Made by a program: the position numbers and the translations under genes
Origin: Prosthecobacter vanneervenii
Lineage (GTDB): Bacteria > Verrucomicrobiota > Verrucomicrobiia > Verrucomicrobiales > Verrucomicrobiaceae
Reading direction: 5' to 3'
Assembly: GCF_014203095.1 (NCBI RefSeq)
Contig: NZ_JACHIG010000001.1
Location: forward strand, 992,001 to 1,056,000
Length of the DNA stretch: 64,000 nt
Shown: one piece after another, positions 48,564-54,904 of the stretch
Layout of the letters: every line of letters starts with the position of its first letter
Position numbering within the stretch: the first letter of the stretch is position 1
The notes under the pieces: generated by a model
What the model saw: only the letters and a program-made list of their open reading frames with translations
What the model was told of the DNA's origin: nothing
Databases searched by the model: none

Positions 48564-48961
48564 GACAGGCGGGCTGAACGCACAAAGCTGGTGCTTTGAT
48601 CGTGAAGAGTGATGAGAAGATCCAGCGCCTGATGCAGGCCTGGCAGCGTGAACTCAGAGGTGTCCATGCGGACGGCGAAAATCAGATGCCCGGCGCGGGT
48701 GAGTCCGGCACGCGCAGGAAACGGAGCCGGTGCGCGGTAGTGGCACAGCTCCAGAATGCGCTCCGCAGCGTTGTCAGCGGTGGTTTCCACCTGGCGCGTG
48801 AGGCTGACTGCCACTTCTTCCCGGTAAGCCCCCACCAGCTCGAAGGCCAGGCTGCCAAGCTGCTGCATGTCCAGCCGCAGAGATCCGTCATCGCGCAAGC
48901 GAAGCCCCTGCATGCCAAGGGAGCGGCCGAACTGCTCGATGATGTCATCGTGCAGCGTCAT
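48560..48961 (-). CDS. sycN: SycN-like T3SS chaperone
   Basis: A 133-aa CesT-type chaperone. The C-terminal helix sequence FTLPGLHQALDLLITLHDQ is close to the SycN pattern (LTLPLLHQAFEQLLRLQ). The middle includes LSGL-like strands and the RAGLTRAGHLIFAVRMD stretch. In Yersinia SycN and YscB form a dimer on YopN. The gene follows tyeA with a 4-nt overlap. Confidence 0.87.
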   Translation of the reverse strand: MTLHDDIIEQFGRSLGMQGLRLRDDGSLRLDMQQLGSLAFELVGAYREEVAVSLTRQVETTADNAAERILELCHYRAPAPFPARAGLTRAGHLIFAVRMDTSEFTLPGLHQALDLLITLHDQSTSFVRSARLS

Positions 48962-49230
48962 GCCACGGCCTCCTCTCGTGAGATCTCGGTGTCCATGGCC
49001 TGCTGAAGAGCGTCCAGCAGCTTCTCGCGGATGTCCGGCGAAGGATAGAGCTTGAGCGGGATCTGCCGCACTTTTTCGCGCAGTTGCGTGAGGAAGTAGA
49101 TGCGCATTTCAGAATTTTTGACGCCGATTTTGTTGGTGATTTGAATGAAGCGGTCAGGGTCGACCCAGCGCTGGGTGGTCATCTCCAGCAGCTCCCGCAT
49201 GAGATCATGAGCAGTGTAGACATCAGCCAT
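48958..49230 (-). CDS. tyeA: TyeA-like gatekeeper partner
   Basis: The ATG at 49230 gives a 90-aa product that matches TyeA in size and sequence pattern (RWVDPDRFIQITNKIGVKN, RIYFLTQLREKVRQIPLKLY, REKLLDALQQAMDTEI). TyeA binds the C-terminus of YopN to hold secretion closed until host contact. The gene overlaps sctW by 8 nt in the +1 frame, and its frame stays open upstream to 49389 inside sctW. Confidence 0.92.
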   Translation of the reverse strand: MADVYTAHDLMRELLEMTTQRWVDPDRFIQITNKIGVKNSEMRIYFLTQLREKVRQIPLKLYPSPDIREKLLDALQQAMDTEISREEAVA

Positions 49231-50113
49231 TCGTAAAAGGTTGTGCGGGGCTGGGGCGGACCTTTTCGACAAGGTCCGCCAGTACGCGGTAGAGGTTTCC
49301 CATCTGCTGCACGTAGTTGATGTTGTTGACAGCGGTTTCGAGATGCGCCGGGTCCATGGACGGGCCGAGCCCGTGAGCATCGAGATCATTGCCAGCGGCC
49401 TGGATCAGGAAGTCGAGCGCCTGGGGGAAGCGGCTCTCGCCATAGCGATGCATGATGGCCTGATACATTTCAGACACGGTCTCACGCCCCAGAACTGCGT
49501 AGCGGTACAGCTCCCGAAGTTTGTCGAGCTGCTCCAGCCCCTGGCTGGCAAATTTGAGCACATCCACGGCGATGTTGAGCCCGGCGCGGATGGCGGGCCC
49601 GGCTTCCTTGAGCAGCGTCTCTTTGACGGAGGAAACGGTTCCCAGCAGCTTCTCGTTTCCGCCTTCATTTTGCAGCGCCTCTTCGGCAAAGGCGAGGGCG
49701 GCATACTGCTCAGAGACATCGCTGAACTCGCGCTTCACCAGATCGCGCACGTCTTCCTCGGTGGCATTTTCCCCTTTCTTCTTCAGGGCATCAAGAAACT
49801 CATGCAGCTTGTGAGGAGGCTGCGACTCCCCCATCATGTTGACGTATTTTTCCGCGAGCTGGGCGGCATTGATTTTCATCGCCTCCTTGCTGCCAGCCTT
49901 GCGTTCGGAGAGTTTTTTCTCCACCTTTTCAGATGCGGCAAAGGTCATTTCCTCGGCGGCATCCGCCAGCGCGGTGCTGGCGTCTTGAACGACCACGGTC
50001 TGGCCTTTGAAATTGCCCTCCTGGCGCTGGGCTTCGGCCAAGGTATCAGCCAGCCCTTCCTTGCTGGAGAAGGAGCTGACCAAAGCCCGAACGTCATTGC
50101 TCACCCCGCTCAT
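49223..50113 (-). CDS. sctW: T3SS gatekeeper SctW (YopN-like)
   Basis: The longest frame begins with a TTG at 50134, but the ATG at 50113 has an AGGAGG Shine-Dalgarno 7 nt upstream and gives 296 aa. The protein is a YopN/HrpJ-domain gatekeeper: a Ser/Gln-rich secretion and chaperone-binding N-terminus, then helical repeats including LAEKYVNMMGES, YAALAFAEEALQNEG and ALDFLIQAAGNDLDAHG. With TyeA, SycN and the YscB-like protein it should block effector export before cell contact. It starts a new block 128 bp after the translocator gene, and its ribosome binding site lies in a hairpin (50121-50143). Confidence 0.93.
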   Translation of the reverse strand: MSGVSNDVRALVSSFSSKEGLADTLAEAQRQEGNFKGQTVVVQDASTALADAAEEMTFAASEKVEKKLSERKAGSKEAMKINAAQLAEKYVNMMGESQPPHKLHEFLDALKKKGENATEEDVRDLVKREFSDVSEQYAALAFAEEALQNEGGNEKLLGTVSSVKETLLKEAGPAIRAGLNIAVDVLKFASQGLEQLDKLRELYRYAVLGRETVSEMYQAIMHRYGESRFPQALDFLIQAAGNDLDAHGLGPSMDPAHLETAVNNINYVQQMGNLYRVLADLVEKVRPSPAQPFTNG

Positions 50114-50120
50114 GACAGCA

Positions 50121-50143
50121 CCTCCTGCCTGCAATGCAGGAGG
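50121..50143 (-). promoter_or_regulatory. Hairpin covering the Shine-Dalgarno of sctW
   Basis: On the mRNA, CCUCCUGC (50143-50136) pairs perfectly with GCAGGAGG (50128-50121) around a 7-nt loop. The 3' arm contains the whole AGGAGG that lies 7 nt before the sctW ATG at 50113, so the folded leader would block translation initiation. Six of the eight pairs are G-C. Confidence 0.7.
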
Positions 50144-50241
50144 GAATGAAATGGGAGGCGGCAGTCTGTCATGTCCCCTGTGCTTAACCGGACGCAGGGG
50201 CCTCCATTACACGCCTCCAACGAATTGATGCAGGACATTTC

Positions 50242-51261
50242 TCAGATGTTCGAACGCTGGACGATCTGGCTCTGGTTTGACAGGAAGTCCTGATATAGCT
50301 TCAGCACCATGTCCGACAAAGTCTTGCTGATGTTCATCAGCTCGTCGGTGATGCTCTCAGACTCCTGCAGGAGCTTCTGCGTGGCTTCGAATTTTTTCTG
50401 AACCGCGCCGGCCATGTCGGCCTCCAGCTTCAGCGCAGCAGCGTCTTCGCGGGTTTTTCCCGCTGCCAGTCCTGTGCTGCCATCAATGATCTGGCCAAAA
50501 GCACCGCCAATGCCGCTGCCGAGCTGAGCACCGCCCAAAACGCCAACGCCCTTGTCTCTGCCGCCCAAAATGCCTCCCGCTGCCGTGGTGGCGATGGTGA
50601 GCGCTCCGGAGATGATCTTGCCGATGGCCTCCGTGCGCGACGCATCGATCTCCTTCATGGTGGACTCGTAGTTTTTCTTTGCGGCGATCTCCATCTGCTT
50701 TGCCTGGTCGAGAACGTTGCCATACTCAGCCATGACGAGGCTGTGCTTGGCCTTGGAGGCAAGCTCCCGCAACTCCTGTGCAGCGATGAGCATCTTGCCA
50801 AGGAACTGCTTGAAGTCCGGGTAGGTACTGCCGTTGAGCATGTCAAAGAGCTGCGTCTCCGCCTTCTTTGCCTGCTCTTCCATCTTCGTGAATGTCTCGG
50901 TCAGCGCCGGGGCGTTCTGTTTCACGTAGTCAGGCCCGCCACGTGTGAGAGCAGCTCCGAGATCTCGTGCCTGCTGATTGAGCAGCAGCACGGCCGCCGT
51001 GAGGTTCGTGGTCTTGAGCGCGCCCAGGTCCAAATTTTGGAGCTCCTGCATGACTTCATTGAGCGCGATGTCCTCGGGACCGATGAGAGGGAAGCTCAGG
51101 GTAATGGCCGTGGGTGACACCGTACCGCCGCCGGCGTTGCCACTGGTGATGCTGATGGTCAGAGACTTGTCCGTCTGCGTGGTGGTCTGCTGAGTCTGGT
51201 TGTTCGTGTCAACCTGTGGCGGACTGATCGTGGGAGCTGTGATGCTGAATGAAACGTTCAT
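50242..51261 (-). CDS. sctB: T3SS minor translocator, YopD-like (SctB)
   Basis: A 339-aa protein with a polar Gln/Thr-rich N-terminus, long helices, and a hydrophobic, Gly-rich region at about residues 212-259 (KIISGALTIATTAAGGILGG followed by a second Gly-rich stretch). It ends in an amphipathic coiled coil (ESITDELMNISKTLSDMVLKLYQDFL). This is the layout of YopD/EspB/SipC-type minor translocators. Its place after the YopB-like gene repeats the Yersinia order lcrGVH-yopBD. Direct identity to YopD is low by eye, so the name rests on architecture and context. Confidence 0.82.
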   Translation of the reverse strand: MNVSFSITAPTISPPQVDTNNQTQQTTTQTDKSLTISITSGNAGGGTVSPTAITLSFPLIGPEDIALNEVMQELQNLDLGALKTTNLTAAVLLLNQQARDLGAALTRGGPDYVKQNAPALTETFTKMEEQAKKAETQLFDMLNGSTYPDFKQFLGKMLIAAQELRELASKAKHSLVMAEYGNVLDQAKQMEIAAKKNYESTMKEIDASRTEAIGKIISGALTIATTAAGGILGGRDKGVGVLGGAQLGSGIGGAFGQIIDGSTGLAAGKTREDAAALKLEADMAGAVQKKFEATQKLLQESESITDELMNISKTLSDMVLKLYQDFLSNQSQIVQRSNI

Positions 51262-51283
51262 GTTAAAATGGAGGTGTGTTTGT

Positions 51284-52606
51284 TCATGCGGACTGGAAGT
51301 GCATCAGATCCTTCATGGAGCTGGCAGTCTCATCGGCGGCATTGAAGATGGCGGAGATCGTCTCCATGGCGGACTCGAGCATTTTCTGCAGATCGTCCTG
51401 AAGCTGCTCGATGGTTTTACGCAGCATCTCGATCATCGCCTGGATCGCCTTGGCCTGCGCCTCGGCTTCATCAGCCTTGCGGCGTTCTGCAGCGGCATCC
51501 TCGCGAATGTCCGCCACCAGGACGCCCGCCACGCCCTGGGTGATCTGGGCCGAGCCCTGGATAATGCCGCTGGTGACAGCCTGCCGACCGAGCATCTGCA
51601 TCATGAGCTGCATGGACGACTTGATGGACTCTTTGACAGCCTCCTGGATCACCTTTTTGGCGATCTCTTTCATCTCCGCCGTGGTCGATGTTTTGAGGCA
51701 GTTTTTCACCGCTTCATACATCAGTTTCTTCGCCGTCTCCTCAGCCGCTTCCTGCATGGCCTTGGTGGGCACTTTGGAGGCGAGCTCTGTGAAAGCCTCC
51801 TTGGTGGCATTCATCAGCACCTCCTTTGCGCTTTCCTTCATGCCTAGATTGGCAAGCTGAGTCGTGGCCAGCTTGGAGCCGGTCTGGACTGCTTCCACGA
51901 CAGCCCCAAGACCTCCGACCATGGCCGCCCCCATGGCGACATAACCGAGAATCTCCGTGGCTTTGTTCATGCCGGCGATGGCTTTCTCACTGAGGAAGCC
52001 GCCACCACCTGCGGCCTTCATGACAGAGTCAACTGCCATCACCATGTTGATCACACTTGAGGCCAGAAGCGCAGCGGTGGCGGCAAACAAACCTGCAGCC
52101 GCCACCACGTTGCCCGTGAGAGCATATCCGATGGCGGCAATAGCCGTGAACACTGCGGAAATGACGTCGAAGATGGCTTTGAAGAAATTCGCGATGGCCT
52201 GGAAGATGTTCACCTTCTTGTCCGCCTCGCGCTTCTTTGCCGCCTCCTTCTCCAGATGCTCCATCTGGTCCTTCATTTTGTCGAGCTGTTCACGGTTGTC
52301 CCGGTTCAGATCGTTGAGGCGTCCCTGAATTTCGTTTTTTGACACTGACTGCATCAATTCGTTAAGCGCATCCTGCAACAGTCCAATGCGCAGCGTCAGG
52401 TCTGCTGCACTGAGGTTCATTTTTGGCGGGGCGAGCTGCAGCACTCCGTCCTTGGGCGGTAGCACGCCAGTGGCATCCACGGTGGTGAGCAGCGTGAGGG
52501 CCTTGGTGATGGACTCTGTGGCGGTCTTTTTGACCTCGCTCAAAGTGGTCTGCAAAGAGCCAGGATCAAAGCCTGCGATCGTGGAGGGATTGTTGTTGAT
52601 GTTCAT
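51284..52606 (-). CDS. sctE: T3SS major translocator, YopB-like (SctE)
   Basis: The frame is open to 52762, but the ATG at 52606, overlapping the sycD stop by 4 nt, gives a 440-aa product. It has an N-terminal coiled coil (about 90-130), two hydrophobic regions at about 135-192 and 219-241 (ATGLF-type alternation, then ILGYVAMGAAMVGGLGAV), and a C-terminal helical part with AEAQAKAIQAMIEMLRKTIEQ. This is the layout of YopB/IpaB/EspD pore-forming translocators. Together with the downstream sctB product it should form the pore in the host membrane. SycD, encoded just upstream, is its likely chaperone. Confidence 0.9.
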   Translation of the reverse strand: MNINNNPSTIAGFDPGSLQTTLSEVKKTATESITKALTLLTTVDATGVLPPKDGVLQLAPPKMNLSAADLTLRIGLLQDALNELMQSVSKNEIQGRLNDLNRDNREQLDKMKDQMEHLEKEAAKKREADKKVNIFQAIANFFKAIFDVISAVFTAIAAIGYALTGNVVAAAGLFAATAALLASSVINMVMAVDSVMKAAGGGGFLSEKAIAGMNKATEILGYVAMGAAMVGGLGAVVEAVQTGSKLATTQLANLGMKESAKEVLMNATKEAFTELASKVPTKAMQEAAEETAKKLMYEAVKNCLKTSTTAEMKEIAKKVIQEAVKESIKSSMQLMMQMLGRQAVTSGIIQGSAQITQGVAGVLVADIREDAAAERRKADEAEAQAKAIQAMIEMLRKTIEQLQDDLQKMLESAMETISAIFNAADETASSMKDLMHFQSA

Positions 52607-53136
52607 GCGCCGGCTTTCTCTGTTTTGTTTTTGCTGAGAAGTTCGAGCAGATCCTCCGCCTGCTGCACGATCTCGGCGTGCTGAGGTTTTTTGCGCGAGA
52701 CGAAGACGCAGGCATGCAGGGCACCCTCGGCATCCGCCACCTTTCCGGCTGCAAGAAAGCACTTGGCCATGAGCAGCGGTGGATATGGATCCTCAAGATC
52801 CAGCATCGCCAGGTAGCCATAGGCTTTGATGGCCTCGTCATACTTTTTCTGCAGTTCGCGGCTGGCGGCCAGTCCCGTCCAGTACCGGCGTTCAAAGTGG
52901 TTCAGCACTGCCAGCAACTGGAAGATGCGCTCCGCCTCGCCATACTTGCCGGCATTGTACTGATTGTAGCCGATCATATAGATGACTTCCATGCTCTGCG
53001 GGGAGAGGTTGGTGAAGTCCTGGTAGGTGCGGCCGTTGGCACCAAATTTTTCGAAGAAATTTTTCCATTCTTCGGGTGAGTCAAAAGGCAGTCCGCCAGC
53101 GGCGGCTTTGGCAGTGTCTGAGTCGGGGGAGGTCAT
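52603..53136 (-). CDS. sycD: SycD/LcrH-type translocator chaperone
   Basis: A 177-aa protein with three TPR units (about 50-155): VIYMIGYNQYNAGKYGEAERIFQLLAVLNH, YWTGLAASRELQKKYDEAIKAYGYLAMLD and PLLMAKCFLAAGKVADAEGAL. This is diagnostic of LcrH/SycD/IpgC class II chaperones, which bind both translocators. It precedes the YopB- and YopD-like genes as in Yersinia. It starts 39 bp after the tip gene. Confidence 0.95.
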   Translation of the reverse strand: MTSPDSDTAKAAAGGLPFDSPEEWKNFFEKFGANGRTYQDFTNLSPQSMEVIYMIGYNQYNAGKYGEAERIFQLLAVLNHFERRYWTGLAASRELQKKYDEAIKAYGYLAMLDLEDPYPPLLMAKCFLAAGKVADAEGALHACVFVSRKKPQHAEIVQQAEDLLELLSKNKTEKAGA

Positions 53137-53175
53137 GGTCTGGGTAAATTCAAATACTCAAGTCGTGGCGGTGCA

Positions 53176-54540
53176 TCAGCCCACGTTGCGGAGCTGGCCC
53201 TTGATGAGGCCGTCCATTTTTTCCTGGATCTTGCTCATCACTTCATAGGCCTGATTGAAGCGGTTCAGCGTGGTCTGGTAATCCAGCATGGCGTCCTGGG
53301 ACTGGGTGGACTTCTGGTCGATATAGGACTTCAGCGCGCTGCGGCTGGCACCCCAGTTTGAGTAATTGTGAAGGTCGTCGTTTCCGGTGTTGTCATAGAT
53401 GACCTGCCCCTTTTTGGCGTTTGTGGCTTCAAAAAAGTCCATGTTGGTGGTCTCATAACTGAGGTCGGGATTGGTGGTCTTACCGTCTGGAGACTGAGCG
53501 CGGGTCTTGCCGGCCTGGGTTTCAAGATCCGCATAGGCGGAGTTGGCCTTGGCGAGGTCGTCACGAATTTCCGATGTGACGGCCTCCTTCATGTTTAACT
53601 GCCCCCGGAGAACGCGGACGCGGGCCTCCATGTAGTAGTAGAGGTACATGATGGGAGAGAGGTTCTTGGCCGTGGTCTGGACGCCAGCACCGTTGGGGGT
53701 GACGGGGTCGAGATTTTTGTCCACCTGAATGTAGTAGGAGGTGGCTGAAGATGACGGGATGGCGGCGACTGTGGCATCCACCTGCTGGCCATTGAGGGTG
53801 CCCGGGACGATCACCTTGCCGACATCTGAAATGACCGCGCCTTTGGCGACAAGGAAGTAGTTGTAAACGGGATTTCCCAGGGAGTCCTTTGTGCCGGTTT
53901 TTACGGTGACGACACGGTCGTAGATGATGCTGGGGTCGCTGGAGGTGGGCAGAGTGCGCTCCGGGATGGAGCTGACGATATTGACCACATCTGTAGGATT
54001 GTTCTTGAGCTTGTTGCCTTCTGCAAAGACGGCGTCAATCCAAGCGGAGTAGGCGTCAAAGACGGCGGTGCCGCCTTCATTGGGGCCGGTCTTCAGCGCG
54101 GCCTTCATCTCGTCATAGGTCATGTTGCTGAAGTTGTTTCCGTCCCAGGTCTGCCCATTGGCCAGGAGGGTGCGGGTGCCATTGAGGAGAAGATCCTGCC
54201 CATCTGCGGAGTAAGTGACGGGGCCTGACGAGAAGAGAGAAGTGTAGACAGCGTTTGAAGCGCGATAATTGCTGCGCTTGATCAGGATGGAGAAAACTTC
54301 CTCCATGAACTCACGCTTGAGGTAGTCCTTGTCATAGGGAAAGTCTTCGCTGCCTTGCTTTGCGCCGTCTGTGATGACGTTTTGGAAATTGGCGATGCGC
54401 ATGTCCAGCGACTGGATGGCGCTGACGGTGGCGTCATCCGTGTTTGTGCGGAAGTAGGACAGGTCGCCGGCACGGTTCGGGGTGTTGCCGTAGGCATACA
54501 GATTGGCGAGTTCCTGGGTTTTGAAATTGATGTCGGCCAT
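53176..54540 (-). CDS. sctA: Enlarged LcrV-like needle-tip protein (SctA)
   Basis: A 454-aa protein with no signal peptide or membrane segment. Its C-terminal helix carries an LcrV-like sequence (LKSYIDQKSTQSQDAMLDY, then TLNRFNQAYEVMSKIQEKM), matching the LcrV pattern of LVSQKTTQLSD followed by a long helix that docks on the needle. A long central part (about 120-290) is rich in Thr, Asn and Gly and looks beta-rich; it makes the protein well over 100 residues longer than LcrV (326 aa). It lies between an LcrG-like gene and sycD, the exact order of lcrG-lcrV-lcrH. Start ATG 54540, 18 bp after the lcrG-like gene. Confidence 0.8.
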   Translation of the reverse strand: MADINFKTQELANLYAYGNTPNRAGDLSYFRTNTDDATVSAIQSLDMRIANFQNVITDGAKQGSEDFPYDKDYLKREFMEEVFSILIKRSNYRASNAVYTSLFSSGPVTYSADGQDLLLNGTRTLLANGQTWDGNNFSNMTYDEMKAALKTGPNEGGTAVFDAYSAWIDAVFAEGNKLKNNPTDVVNIVSSIPERTLPTSSDPSIIYDRVVTVKTGTKDSLGNPVYNYFLVAKGAVISDVGKVIVPGTLNGQQVDATVAAIPSSSATSYYIQVDKNLDPVTPNGAGVQTTAKNLSPIMYLYYYMEARVRVLRGQLNMKEAVTSEIRDDLAKANSAYADLETQAGKTRAQSPDGKTTNPDLSYETTNMDFFEATNAKKGQVIYDNTGNDDLHNYSNWGASRSALKSYIDQKSTQSQDAMLDYQTTLNRFNQAYEVMSKIQEKMDGLIKGQLRNVG

Positions 54541-54558
54541 GATCTGAGAGGTGTTTTT

Positions 54559-54879
54559 TTAAATTCGGTAGCGATTACCTACGGCGCGGGTGATAACCGG
54601 AACTGGTGCGGGGATTTTGCTGGAGGGATCGAGCTCTTCGACGCGATGCTCGAGCCTTTGAAGCTCTGCGAGAAGGCGGGCAAAAATGATGCGGTGGCGC
54701 TCGGGGACATCTTCGCTCTGCAACTGCTGTGCGCCGATGCCAGGCTGGATGCCGTGCTCAGCGTAAAACCGGTCGAGACGGGCCACGGCCTCCCTGCCTT
54801 CAGCAAGCAGAGCATCGATGCGCGCTATCTGCGCATCTACGGCTGCGATTTCGCCAAGTGCTGGTGAGGATTCATTCAT
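54559..54879 (-). CDS. lcrG: LcrG-like tip chaperone/regulator
   Basis: A 106-aa helical protein: an N-terminal helix (VDAQIARIDALLAEGREAVARL), then a segment SEDVPERHRIIFARLLAELQRL that parallels the LcrG sequence around KPAERELLDEIKRQ, then a basic tail. In Yersinia LcrG binds the tip protein LcrV in the cytoplasm and blocks secretion. Here it directly precedes the tip gene. Size, helix pattern and synteny support the call; overall identity is low. Confidence 0.75.
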   Translation of the reverse strand: MNESSPALGEIAAVDAQIARIDALLAEGREAVARLDRFYAEHGIQPGIGAQQLQSEDVPERHRIIFARLLAELQRLEHRVEELDPSSKIPAPVPVITRAVGNRYRI

Positions 54880-54904
54880 GAGTCACGAAGCGGGAAGAAA
54901 ACGC

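Noticed and set aside
50114..50134. TTG start seven codons upstream of the sctW ATG
   Set aside because: The ATG at 50113 has a well-spaced AGGAGG, and the TTG lies inside the hairpin that covers it.
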